Origin: Lepidonotus clava
Lineage: Eukaryota > Annelida > Polychaeta > Phyllodocida > Polynoidae
Length of the DNA stretch: 64,000 bases
Reading direction: 5' to 3'
Assembly: GCA_936440205.1 (NCBI GenBank)
Contig: OW387136.1
Location: forward strand, 53,247,718 to 53,311,717
Part shown: positions 40,401 through 52,626 of the stretch, piece after piece
How the letters are laid out: the number at the start of each line of letters is the position of its first letter
Numbering within the stretch: the stretch's first letter is position 1
Notes under the pieces: model-generated
Database searches by the model: none
What the model was told of the DNA's origin: nothing
What the model saw: only the letters and a program-made list of their open reading frames with translations
Made by a program: the position numbers and the translations under genes

Positions 40401-40541
40401 CAGTGGCGGATCCAGGGGGGGGGGGCAAAAGGGGCAATTGCCCCCCCTAGACTGAGTGGATATTTTTTCAAATAATCTACATTTGTTGATTCATACAAAT
40501 AATATTATGACATATAATGACCAACTCTGGATCCGCCCCTG
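40401..40541. mobile_element. MITE family 5, copy 2
   Basis: cagtggcggatccaggggg and the inverse of actctggatccgcccctg, next to the previous insertion; both are absent from the duplicate copy. Confidence 0.8.
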
Positions 40542-41875
40542 ATTTGCTTATGATAACAGAAAGTTCATGTCCGTAGGTTAACTGGTAACTGTACCTCCAA
40601 CGTTCTACAACAATTTGTTTGATTCATTAAACAGACAGTAACAATTACAACATTGAAAAATAACACATTCATGGTAAACATACACCTTTCGAGAATATTA
40701 ATATACCTAGGACAGTTCCATTAAATGGTCATTAACACCAAAATAAAGTATACAAATTGACTTTTACAAAAACAAACAATGTCTATACAAGAGGAGTGTA
40801 CAAGAACGGATTTTAACAAGTTACAAATGATTCAGATTACAAACACTGAAATAATTAAGGCATCACATATGGACCAACACTATGTAAAACATTTCAGGAA
40901 TACAAGTAACACACTGTATTCCGTCCAACACTACTCTCATCCTAGTCTTTCATCAAATGCACACTGTTTTAAGGGAACACATGGATTACCAAAACAAAAA
41001 CATCCGTTTTCAACAATGTGTCCAGTAATATAATGATCTCTTTGACAATGCCACTGATTTGCATAATTTTAAACCAACCAGTACCAGGCACAGGTTATAT
41101 ACACAAAGATTTGAATACGTATAAACATTAACAAATAGTACGAATTACAGCAATGGCTGACCATTTGAAATAATTGTATAAACAATTTGTATTTGGGCTT
41201 AACATGATGGTGATGTAAGGTTCTCATTCTTCAATCACGAGTAAAAGGAAACTATGTTTCAAAATTATTAAGGTTTCTTGCATCCTGCTATAAGATATGG
41301 AGTCATAAAGTTTACATTTTCCCTGAAGATGAAATGAACTATAGGTTTCATCACTGACTAAGGATATAACGATATTTCTCTTAACAACCACTCATTTTGA
41401 AGCCAACCATAGAATTATTGAAGTTCTTACCAAAAGTTCCATTTAGGGAACCTCACAACCACCCCACAGCAGAGCATGAATACAGGTCTGAACGTGAGAT
41501 ACAGTGCTCTTTCTGAACTCTTCTTGATCTACAATCTCTGGCTCGGCCTTCAACATCATTAAGGCAGAACTCTGGAAATTCCCCATCTGCTGATCAAGCC
41601 ACCTCCATCATCTTTGATGACACTGTGAATTCTAGGTCTAGGGTGTGGCTACAGCCCTTCCCTTCCCCCATCCTGTGTGAGTCGTCCTGTTTAGTCATAC
41701 TTAGAACCTTATTAATCTCCCAAAGGGACCTCTGCTGCCTGTACATTAGGAAAAGATCCTAAGCATGATGTCCAAAAAGTACTCATTTCTTTTGAACTTT
41801 AAGAATTTATGATACCAAGGATGTAAACATCTTCGAACTTGGGTGAGAACCAAAGGGGGTGTAATCATTTAGGTA

Positions 41876-42083
41876 AGGCCTATAGTCTACTAGGCAATTC
41901 TGACTGCTGGTAATAGGATGATTTATAACCTCTTAGTAGTTATATGGCATATATCATATGAAAAGGAATTAAACCATCTTTCTAATGACATATAACATGT
42001 CTATGTTGTTTGGTATCATATTCCAAATGCCGATTCCTGAAAACAGGAATAGAATCGGCTAGTGGAATACAGTCTTTATAATC
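41876..42083. mobile_element. Inverted-repeat element shared by both duplicate copies
   Basis: ggcctatagtctactaggca and the inverse of tcggctagtggaatacagtc. Also present at the end of A' (about 47786-47996), so it predates the duplication. Ends resemble family 2. Confidence 0.65.
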
Positions 42084-42218
42084 AAGCCCTCATGCAATAA
42101 GCCCATCCCACATTTGGTATATCCCAGGGTTGGACAAGCATAGGACAAAGTTAGCTTATTAGCCATCCTTGTCTCCTAGAGTTCGGATTACTGGAATAAC
42201 AAAGAATTGCACCAAGGT

Positions 42219-42720
42219 AGTTGGCAAAAACACCTTGTGCATATAATCAGTAGTATATAAATAGAATAAAGGAACAGTCACCAGGTTGTAGAAGGCAAAT
42301 CATAAAAGGTATTCGAAACTATATGCTTATTATTATCAGCTACGGCAGACAGGCTACATCTCCTAGTGAGCAGCACTGCTTGGGAGAAAATCAATAATCA
42401 GACTAGTAAATATAGGTGGGAATCTGTGGTTAAGGGAGAGAGAACTATTTGATACTGTTTGGAACAATACGAGTCGTAAGGATTGGGGGGTTTGGATAGC
42501 CACATATACGGACATCTGGTGACTAGTAAAGGAACTATACTGCTGTATGACCGCATGGTGACAGACGGACTCTACGGAAGAAGCTTGCCTTCAAGTGGTG
42601 TTATTTGCAAACCTAGGACTAAGACAGGCTATAACAAGACTGGCAATTGTACTCGATTGATATATCCACTGATAAAATTGACTCTCAACCAAGTGTTGTG
42701 TGTGTCATGGATATTTAACT
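42219..42720 (+). repeat. Dispersed repeat B, copy 1
   Basis: Begins ggcaaaaacaccttgtgcat and runs on to ctctcaaccaagtgttgt. Its body matches 45070-45440 in inverse orientation, and its head matches 44790-44890. Confidence 0.75.
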
Positions 42721-43690
42721 TTTCCACCGGTCGACATGCCAAACTTAATTAGTTGTCAATGTCACCAACACTTACCTTTTCTTGTAGTTGATTGAGACTA
42801 AAACCTGGTTGTGCTAGACATTGGTCTTTTGGGAACATAGGTCAGTTACTGGAGGTGTCATCACATCATCACAATATCACATATCAAAATACTAATAAAC
42901 TTTTAATTGCACAAGATAAACAGACAACACCAACATGAAATAATATACATAACTTACCATCCCTAACTGATGTGGAAGGTTGTAGGTCTTAATCATTGGG
43001 GGGAAATATTGTCATGACCCGTTGCGTCTGCTTGGTGAAAAACTGGCATTATCGAAGGATCCGGTAATTGACTGGGCACTCAGGCACTGGCAAAGGTGTT
43101 TCAGTATACATCAGAAGTGCAAAGTTCCTTAGATCATAGTTCTACATTTCTACACTTCCCTAGCATACCCTGCAATAAGCTTATAGCTGTGAGCAAAACT
43201 GTTCTGTATAAATACGGGTTCTCCTGCTGACGCTACTGCAGTTGAAGAATGAAGTTCTTTGGAGCGGAAATTCAAGGGGAAAAGAATTCCTATCAGCAAG
43301 AGATTGTAGATTGACTCTACACCCTAAACCCGTTTCATTTGCGGAAATAGGTAACGAAAGTTGAAAAGGAATTATTATTAAGAAAATTTGGTCAAAAGAT
43401 TTAATTATCCACTGAAGAGATGAAATAGACCGAAAATTATGAAAATTAAGTAACAACAACTGCATAAGTGTGTTTGTTTAGTTATTTGCTTAATACACTT
43501 GAAAGGGAAAAAATTCCTAGTAATCCAATATGTCTGATGACATACGGAAATCACTTTAAGTTAAAGTAATACAACAAATCATCTTTTAGATCGGACCAAC
43601 CGATTATGGATTTTGAAAATTCGAGCTAAACTAACGTTCTATGATTACCATGGTGATACTCGCTCACGGTAACCGGAGCATAGACACAGC
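42721..43690. other. Intergenic stretch, no gene
   Basis: Nothing recognised. Confidence 0.45.
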
Positions 43691-44006
43691 ATAACCCTTT
43701 GGACCCTAATCCCGCCATGGCCGCCCGAGGGTGTACTCCCCAATCTGGGCGTAGCCGCCTGGAAAAACGGAAATTTTTCCATTATTTTTCCATATTTCGT
43801 GCAAAAATGGCAAATATATCATTTAAAAGCTGATCTAATTCCCTATTTCATACTCAGAACCTTATTTCTGAAACTCTAATATAGGTTGGTCAGCCTTTGA
43901 TTGTAGGCAAATGTAAGGAATTTAAGGAATTCTTGAGGGAAATCCATGGAAATCCTGGGGAAATACAGCAATTCATACCCGTAATCTATGGGGTCTAAAG
44001 GGTTAA
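43691..44006. mobile_element. MITE with aaccctttggaccc ends
   Basis: Left aaccctttggaccctaat; right ggggtctaaagggtt is its near-inverse. About 316 bases. Confidence 0.65.
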
Positions 44007-44529
44007 AGATAGACAACTGTTGGTAACAGCCGATTTACAAAAAGTGTGATATCTCAATAACTACTTGGCTGATTTTAAGATGTAATGCATCAAGTGAAAG
44101 CACAGAATTTTCTCTATCTATTAATACAGGTAAAGTTATTTTCACACTTAAATAAAAAGTGTGGTGAAATAAAAAGCTATTTTTTCACTTTTATTTTTTG
44201 AGCATGGATATCTCCCTTAATATCAAAGAAGCACGCTCAACATTTCATGTACATGTTCCGAACATTCCAATAGAGGGAGGCGAATATTTTAAAAGGCCTA
44301 AGTTTTTATTTTGTGTCAAAAAAGGGAAGAATTTTGTCATTTTTTACAATGTAATTTTCTTGAGTTCATAAAACAAAAAGAAAGACCTAATTCAAAATTC
44401 TGAGACACTGTTCCTTCTGAATGACTATCATGTGTACACATTCAAAGTTTCAAGTCTCTGTATGCATTATTTACTGAGATATCCTTGTTCAAAAACTATT
44501 TTTTCAAATTCCCAGCTTACTTGTATATG

Positions 44530-44785
44530 ATGATGATTGTTTAAGGACTAAGATTTAAAGTTTACGGTCTGCTCAGCAATTTTTCAGCTAAATTGAGACC
44601 AGCTGATTGATTGGTTTCATTCATGTTTGTTCATAAATATTATATTCATGTGTAGAGCTTGGCCATTTTGGAGTTAGTTGAGGGGTATTTGGTGATGAGA
44701 TCCCAAATGGGGTTCACATAGGTTGGAGGTGGTAAGGGCCATGCTGTCTCACCAATCGGTAGGTGTGGCTCAGAAATGGGTGTGT
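44530..44785. repeat. Dispersed repeat C, copy 2
   Basis: Same family and orientation as 38205-38460, here joined directly to the foldback element that follows. Confidence 0.7.
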
Positions 44786-44789
44786 ACAA

Positions 44790-45600
44790 AGGTAGTTAGC
44801 AAAAACACCTTGTGCATATAATTAGTAGTGTATAAATGAAATAAAGGAACAGTCACCAGATTGTAGAAGACATATCATAAAAGGTATTCAAAATTATACA
44901 AATTACTGCATTACATAATGTAAACACAGCAAGGGCAGAGAACAAGTCGATACACAATCGGATCAATACAATTAAATGGGGAGCTGCTTATACTTTATTA
45001 CCCAAATAGTCTTAGTTAATCTTCTCTTATCCTTGCTAGTCAAGTGGTAGAATGATCCACGAGATGGGCGCTCATAGACAACGCTTGGTTGAGAGTTTAA
45101 GTTTATAAGTAGATGTCTCAATTGCATTACAATTGCCATTGTAGCTACAGCCTATCCTTGTCCTATGTTCACAGATAATACCGCCTGAAGGCAAGCTTCC
45201 TCCGTAAAGTCCACCCGACTTCGTACGGCCATGCAACAGTATAGTTCCGTTACTGGTCATCAGATGTCATGTATATGGCCATCCAAAAACCCCGAGTCCC
45301 TAAGACTCGTATTGTTCCAAACATGTCTCGAATAGTCTCTGCTCTTAACTGCAGGTTCCCACCTTTATATATTAGTCTGGTTATTGATTTTCTCCCAAGC
45401 AGTGCTGCTTACTAGGAGATGTAGCTTGTCTGCCATAGTTGAACAGGTATATTACACCTACCAGAAGCCCTTGCTGTATTTACATTATGTAACACAGTAA
45501 TTTATATAATTCTGAATACCCTTTATGATAATGTCTTCTACAATCTGGTGACTGTTCTTTTATTTTGTTTATACAGTACTAATTATATGCACAACATGTT
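44790..45600 (-). mobile_element. Foldback element, repeat B copy 2
   Basis: The outer 140-150 bases (44790-44945) recur inverted at 45450-45600, for example caccttgtgcatataatta and taattatatgcac; atttacattatgtaa lies near the inner edge. The core matches repeat B in the opposite direction. A long hairpin with a unique core. Confidence 0.78.
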
Positions 45601-45860
45601 ATTTCTAACTACCTTCGAGCACTATAACAGCATTAATGTATGTAGAATAGAATTCTTAGTAGTCCTCTTTAGTCTGCTATTTTACCTTAAATGTAAATAT
45701 CTGAAATGTAATGCCAGTCTTTCGAGCATGTTACCTATAAGTCAGTAGAAATAATAGGACATCTTCCACATATTCCTTGCATATGCTCTCCCTGTATCAA
45801 CCTACCTAGCACTAATATCAAGAGGAAATCTAGCCTTACTGCCCCTCTTCTGCACTGTAA

Positions 45861-48000
45861 TGAATCTTTAACCAATTCTAGGAGTGAAGACCTAAATAGA
45901 GTAGCTCATACATACTTTTACTATGATTTATTAACAAAAGTAATTACACAAGAAATTGGATTTTTACCAACAGCTGTAGCCCAGGGATTTTTTCGCATTT
46001 CTTGTACTACGGATTAGATTTACTGAATAAAAAATATCAACACATGATACCAGTTGGCTCTATCTTTATTGTAACAGTAAAATAGCTTTTTCACAATTCT
46101 TTTACGCTTTGGTCAGTGTGAAAGGGTTAACCTATAGGTTCAGTCTTAGATTACAGTGTTATCTGAATATCATGAAATCAGCAGAAATTAGGTCAGCACA
46201 GCTTGTAGTTGTCAAGCCTTAGATTGTGCAATTCTAATTTTTTGGATCACATTATGCAATCTCGTCCTATAATCAATGAGTATACAGTAACACTATTTGC
46301 GACCATCAGATAGATTATCAACTATAACAGAAAGCTCATGTCTGTAGGTTAACTTGCAACTGTACCTCCAACATTCTACAACAATTTATTTGATTCATTA
46401 AACAGACGGTAACAATTAAGACATTGAAAAACAGAACATTCATGGCAAACATACGCCTTTCAAGAATATTAATATACGTAGGACAGTTCAACTAAATCAT
46501 AATTAACACCAATATAAAGTAACAAATTGACTTTTAAAAAACATACAGAGTATATACAAGAGTAGTTTACTGGAACTGATTTTAGCAAGTTTCAAATAAT
46601 TCAGATTACAAACACTGAAATAATTATGGCATCACATACGGACCAACACTATACCGAGGTCGGGAGTTTAGGTCTGCGCATGCGTGGTCCCTTGGCGCCA
46701 CTAGTTTTCGGGGGACAAGCGCGACTTTTCAGCCTATCAGGACCGTCCTTTTAACAACATGGCCGCGCCCAGGGACACACTCCCGTCAGCGGTATATACA
46801 ACAATTCAGGAATACAAGTAACACACTGTATTCAGTCCAAAACTACTCTGATCCAAGGCTTTCATCAAATGTACACTGTTTTAAGGGCACTCTCGGATTA
46901 CTAAAACAAAAGTGTCCTTTTTCATCAAAGTATCCAGAATTGTAATGATCTCTTTGATAATGCCATAGTTTTGCATAATTCAAACCAACCAGTACCGGAC
47001 ACAGGTTATACACACAAAGATTTGAATGCGTAGCAACATTAACATTATAGTACGAATTGTAGCAATGGCTGACCATTTAAATTAATTGTATAAACGAATT
47101 GTATTTAGGCTTAACATGACAATGATTTTGGGTTCTCATTCTTCAATCACCTGTAAAAGGAAACTAGGTTTCAATATTATCAAAGTGATAGGGTTCCTGC
47201 ATTCTACTATACGATATGGAGTCATAAAGTTTTCCTTTTTCCCTGAAGATGAATGAACTATAGGTTTCATCACTGACTAAGGATATATCGATACTTCTCT
47301 TAACAACCACTCGTTCTTAAGCAAACCATAGAATAAAAGAAGTTTTTACCAAAAGTTTAATTTAAGGAACCTTGCAACCACCCCACAGCAGAGCATGTAT
47401 ACAGACCTGAAACTGAGATGCAGTGGTCTTTTTGAGCTTTTCTTGATATAGAATCTCTGGCCCAACCTTCAACATCGTTATCGTCGTGCTCCGGAACCAC
47501 CGCGTCGGCTGATCAAGCCTCCCCCGCCATCTTTGATGACAATGTGAATTCAAGGTCAAAGGTGTTGCGACAGCCCTTCCCCTTCCGCACCCCGTGCGAG
47601 TCATCCGGTTTAGTCCAATTTAGAGCCTTATTAATCTCCCAAAGGGACCTCTGCTGCCTGTACATTAGGGCAACATCCTAATGATGATGTCCAAAAAGTA
47701 CTCATTTCTTTTGAACTTTAAGAATTTATGATTACAAGGGCGTAAACTTGGATGAGAACCGAAGTGGATGTTACCATTTAGGTTAGGCCTATATTCCACT
47801 AGGCAATTCTGACTGATAGTAATTGGTTGATTGATAACCTCTTAGTAGTTATATGGTATATCCTGCATATCAGATGAAAGGGAATTAAACCATCTTTCTA
47901 AATGACATGTCTATGTTGATTCATATCATATTCCAAATGCCGAATTCTGAAACCTGGAGTAGAATCGGCTAGTGGAATACAGCCTTTATAGTAAAGCCGC
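45861..48000 (+). repeat. Long direct duplication A, copy 2 (A')
   Basis: About 2.1 kb matching 39661-42087. Lacks the two MITEs of copy 1 but has its own GC-rich insertion at 46654-46797. Substitutions and small indels are frequent, so the duplication is not recent. Confidence 0.85.
46654..46797. mobile_element. GC-rich 140-base insertion present only in copy A'
   Basis: Ends ataccgaggtcgggagt and cactcccgtcagcggtat are imperfect inverted repeats. Contains gcgcatgcg and aacatggccgcgccc. Copy A reads straight across this site. Confidence 0.75.
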
Positions 48001-48508
48001 CTGGATGGGATCGATGGATGAATACAACCTTTGACAAACCGCAACAAACCCAATGGCCCTCTCCTTACACCACAAATAATAGTACAATGGAGTAAAATCT
48101 ATAATATTGTTGCGTGTACCAACATTCCATGCTGATCAGTACAATATTTTACAAACATGTAAGCTTTAAGTTAACAAATGCCAAACCTCGACAGTCTATT
48201 GATAATTGATTGTTAGTCGACCTTTCTCTCTGTATTGCAACAGTATGATATGAGTTTGGTAACAACTGTGGAAGGATAAACAAACTTGGAACATGAGACA
48301 CCTTAAAACATAGAAACAAACAGAAAACAGAGCTCTATTATTTATGATAACACTATTGGCCAATCCTCGAACCTAAGTAGATAAGGTTTGAAAACCAATG
48401 CACCGTTATTTTAATCATATCAAGCCACACAGACCAAAATACAATTACCAATAATCACCAAAGCAAATGGAAATGACACTATACCACAGAATAATGATAA
48501 ACATTCAG

Positions 48509-48542
<34 letters not shown>

Positions 48543-51120
48543 ATATATATAACATTCTGAGGTTATATAAACCTAAGAAAAGTATGGTTATGGGATATGC
48601 TGATTAGTACTAGTACCCCCAGGAATGTACACTGTACCCTTGATATGGTTATCTTGGAATGTGGATCTGTGAGACCTGACCAGTCCCCCTCAAACACCTC
48701 AGACACTGTGGTGATGTTATGCTAAACAGTGAATTTATTTCAATCGGCCTTGTGAAATTACTTAAATAAAAGCCATGAGGCCACCGAGAGGTCAAGCTTG
48801 TGTTGATTAATTAATAATAAAATGTAAGATAACCTGTAAAAGGACATTAAAATCATAAACAATGTCAACGATAAATAAGTTATAATAACAAGTTTTCAAT
48901 GACAAAACTAGTTAATATTTCAAGAATTATTCAACCCTGGGACCCTCAGCAAAAGAAATGATATAGCAATTGGTAACATTTTGTTAGTTATCCAAATAGG
49001 CACGGGCTTGATTTAATTTGTATTGACATGAATAAAAGGGTCACATTTAATGCAATGGTTTTCCTTTTGTGGTAGCATTACGGTGCATCCAAGGTTTCAC
49101 AGATAAAGAGAAATGCACATATAACCTTTATATTGCTTGTGCACGGCTCTTTTTGAGATAACAGGTTCAAGTGGAGTACCTTGTTAAATTGGACCTTGTA
49201 TTACAGTTTGACATTACCATGGTAAAGCTCCATTGAGACTGTTAACCTACCGTAAGTAACTGCACTTGTGAAGTATGTTAATTTGACTTGCATCTGGGGT
49301 TCCCACCAAAAAACATCTACGACATATTTTTGTAAGAAGCTGGAAACATTTTGCTTAGAATCTTGGACAACATTATCCAACACAGCAAGCTTGATTGAGA
49401 TATATTGGCTTTGACCCATTTCACACCATCATATTCCCTTTACAATGTGGTTGATTTCCTGAGAAACAAAACACCCAAAGTTTGAAAATCAGAATGACCA
49501 CCTTACTTTTTTTATAGATGTATTCAGATAAAAGCAATGAAATAATCTTCCATTGATTTTTGAAGCATAAAATGAAAAAGATACTTGAAAGGTTTTATCG
49601 AATTCACAGCTATATAGTTCATTGCCAGGTTGTGGAAAATAACTTATTTCTTATGCAAGTACGTTTTCCTCATTCAGATATTCAAATAAAACTGTCAACT
49701 TTCAACATCACGTTTCAACAACGTCCAAGCATCTTTGAGGAAGTATACACAGCAGATATCTTAAGTAACACTGACAACAACTTTTGTTACAGCCATGGAT
49801 GCTTCAAACAAGTAAAATTCAGTTTAAATGACATTGCAACCTGCACAACTCATTAACTACATCTCTAACTCTAGCACTAGCTATAACGCTAATGGTACGA
49901 ACCTTCTATAGCAGTCTTCGATGCGATCTGAGTTTTCACTGCAGGTACTCAAATGTCCAACTCTTAAAAGGAGACATGCGATTCTAATAACACGTTTCTG
50001 GTGACTACCAAACTACAAAATACTCTGCATGACTTCTTCGGCTTAGGAAAAGTATAGCGCCTATGAGTGTTTGAGAATATCAGACAAGATGTAGAGTAGA
50101 ATGTATGAAATGATGAGATGGTATCACAATAATTATGTGCAGAGCTCGGAGACAGACAATAGCATAATATGTCATATATGTATATATGCATACCGATGTA
50201 GATATATAATATATATAATACAGACTAGATATTTTCTCTTTGGGCCTATATGATGACTATGGTATGAGAAATCCCATCAAGTGTCATCAGCATCTGTTAA
50301 TTACTACTCTGCATAATGATTGTATTGGAATTAGCCCCCTTGTGAAATCAACTCTGATTATATTCCTAGAATAGTCAACCCAAAAGACTCCATACCAGAA
50401 GGCCAGTGGAGCACTGTAACCTATCACAAGAAACCCTGAGCATCCAGTCTGTATCATATATATTATGTATATTATATATTTATATATACATAAATACATA
50501 AATACATACATACATACACATAATTATATATACATATATATATATTTATATATATATATATATATGATTTTATTCTCTGTAGCCCGGATCATGGAACTGC
50601 TTGTGGCATGACCTTGACCTTTCAACCTAGACCATAGAATCTAAGGCATGGTGGTAGTTCATGCAGACCGTTACTTCAAGAGAAAGCACTTGGAATGGTA
50701 AGAAACTATGTATGTAGGGTGAAAGTTCTGTATACTATGTATAAATATAATCTGTCTTGAAAGTCAACGATTGGAATATTTTCATCTGCAGTCTTTATAG
50801 TTGCAGGATAACGATGTGTCAAGTGGCTTAAATAGGTTTAGACACAGCCTTCTTCGTATGTTTCAAGTATTTCATGAAATCTCCTTGATGGAAATGTCTG
50901 TCGGGGTTCATAAGTTCCCTTGCGTTCATAGGAATGTGTCCGTTCAATTAAAACAATCCCCTTGAAACACGCACCTCCTGGAGAAGAAAGGTTTCCATTT
51001 GTGATCACCAATTGGTGCTCAGGCACCATGGGAATTCAACATACATGTATCTTCTGAAGGTCACCCAGAGGTTAAATCTACCGCGTGAAGGTTCAAGGTC
51101 GTAGATATGACAGAAATATG
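48001..51120. other. Intergenic stretch, no gene
   Basis: AT microsatellites at 48510-48551 and 50445-50565. A - strand poly(A) signal candidate (tttatt on +) near 50568 could end a long TMEM45 3' UTR. No supported CDS. Confidence 0.45.
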
Positions 51121-51453
51121 CCCCTGCGGATCCAGGATTTCCAAAAGGAGGAGGGGGTCTGCTTGTAACATAAGTACTCAAACGTTATGTCCGATTTCAC
51201 ATGGCATGTTTGCCCGTTTGTCTAGTTTAACTGTGCACCAACAGGGGGCCAGTACAAAGAGGGGTGAGGACCCCATGGACTCCGACCCCCGACCCCCTCC
51301 TTGATCCGATGTAGGTGACCTTATGTCTATCCATGCATGGGTTCATTTGGATACGCCGGGCATACGCTGTTATCCAAATATGCACCACGCGGCCTATCTT
51401 CAACCTCAAGCATATGATTCAATCGGCTCACCCCAAATGAGCACACTGCGTGT

Positions 51454-51596
51454 GTGGCGGTAGCGGATTAGGGAGGGGGGAGCACCCCCTCTTTTTGGAC
51501 CAAATTTTGATTTTGTTCAATGAAAATTCTGGGAAATAAAGGGTGCGCGCCCCCAACCTTTTTTGATTATTAGAAAGCTGGATCCGCCTGTCACTG
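51454..51596. mobile_element. MITE family 5, copy beside the TMEM45 stop
   Basis: gtggcggtagcggatta to ctggatccgcctgtcact. Its edge is about 13 bases past the TMEM45 stop codon, so it forms the start of that 3' UTR. A related ggatccagg fragment lies at 51121-51316. Confidence 0.7.
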
Positions 51597-51609
51597 TGGG
51601 GGTGGTGAA

Positions 51610-52524
51610 CTAATGCTGGTCGGCCCTTGTTCGTGGCCGCGTGAACTCAATGTCACTGTCCGAGTCGTCCCCAGGTACACTGACCACGGTGTGGCCGTTC
51701 GACCCCCCGTTGGGCAGCAGCTCCATCTTTAACAGGTCGTAATGGTTACTACCACCAGGGGCGCCCAGCTCCCCCCTACACCGGTACACGCAGGCCACCA
51801 CGCCCCCTATGAGCAACTGGATGATAAAGATGGCGCCCATGTGCCAGGCGAAGATCATGGTTGCCACCATGATCTGTTCATGGTCCTCCTGGTCCCAGGG
51901 CCGGGCCCCCGGGATGGGGTTGTACAGGATGAAGGCCACCTGCCAGAACCAGCTGCCCTGTAACAAGAAGAAGTAGGACCTGGTCAGCCCGGCCAGGACG
52001 CTATGGCGGAACTTGAGCTCCACTAGGACGCCCACCACGTTCATGAAAATGGCGTAGACGAGCAGCGTGTGGATGACGACGTCAAGGTCGTCCCGGCCGT
52101 GCAGGTGGAATTTGAAGAGCACGCCCTCTATGAGCAGAGCCAGCGCCGCCGCAATGTAGTTCACAGAGGGCGGCAGCGGCACCTGGTGGTGGAGCAACAA
52201 CTCAATCACCCCGACCATGCCGAAGAAGAAGAACATGGTGGCGTGCTGCCCATTACCAAGGTACACGAACTGGCCGTTGTGTGTCCCGGTAATAATCTCC
52301 CCCATGAAACCCACCCCGCAGAAGAAGATCTTCAAGAAGCCTTCGATCTCCCAGGTGGCGAGCCGGCCGCAGAGACAGCCGCACTTGTAGGTGGGGGTGT
52401 TTGTGTAGGGCGCGCCGTTCTTGAGGCGCGACTGGTAGTAGCGGCGGAATTGGTTGATGGTCCACCAGACGCCGAACACGATGAAGAAGCTGCCCGGGAG
52501 CACGTGACCCATGAAGGTTCCCAT
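51610..52524 (-). CDS. TMEM45: TMEM45 / DUF716 family multi-pass membrane protein
   Basis: Single open exon of 304 residues, against about 275 in vertebrate TMEM45A/B. It starts MGTFMGHVLPGSFFIVFGVW, the usual N-terminus of the family (short lead, then TM1). About seven hydrophobic segments follow at roughly 7-24, 63-80, 93-111, 120-139, 148-170, 181-202 and 219-248. Family-like features include the IEG..FKFHLHGRDDLD stretch and the HHQVPLPP loop. The acidic, Gly/Ser-rich C-terminus (VPGDDSDSDIEFTRPRTR) is probably cytoplasmic. Molecular function of the family is poorly known. The strand is opposite to SLC22, tail to tail with it. On the - strand an acceptor (ctatttccag) ends at 52627, so the leader is spliced. 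Coding GC is much higher than the flanks. Open frames in other phases here are shadows. Confidence 0.93.
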   Translation of the reverse strand: MGTFMGHVLPGSFFIVFGVWWTINQFRRYYQSRLKNGAPYTNTPTYKCGCLCGRLATWEIEGFLKIFFCGVGFMGEIITGTHNGQFVYLGNGQHATMFFFFGMVGVIELLLHHQVPLPPSVNYIAAALALLIEGVLFKFHLHGRDDLDVVIHTLLVYAIFMNVVGVLVELKFRHSVLAGLTRSYFFLLQGSWFWQVAFILYNPIPGARPWDQEDHEQIMVATMIFAWHMGAIFIIQLLIGGVVACVYRCRGELGAPGGSNHYDLLKMELLPNGGSNGHTVVSVPGDDSDSDIEFTRPRTRADQH

Positions 52525-52626
52525 GGTGACGGCTGGGGGTGGGAGGGGTGGAGCGGAGGACTGCTGGGTAGAGGACTAGGCACTGGTGAAGGCGAAGGTA
52601 AGGTGCGCCACACACCTACGGGTTAC
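52525..52626 (-). other. TMEM45 5' UTR part of the coding exon
   Basis: Between the start codon and a good - strand acceptor (pyrimidine-rich tract, then cag). It contains a C-rich segment and no in-frame upstream Met reading into the gene. This implies at least one upstream noncoding exon. Confidence 0.6.

Larger units (their letters stand above)
39661..42087 (+). repeat. Long direct duplication A, copy 1
   Basis: About 2.4 kb, collinear with 45861-48000 in the same orientation. Shared landmarks: acctttaaccaattctagg at the start, acatgataccagttggctct, agatggagtcataaag-type blocks, and tcggctagtggaatacag at the end. This copy alone holds insertions at 40102-40395 and 40401-40541. No ORF is shared, so it is either a segmental duplication or a large non-autonomous element. 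Confidence 0.85.

Noticed and set aside
39661-42087. A host gene in duplication A
   Set aside because: No open frame is conserved between the two copies.
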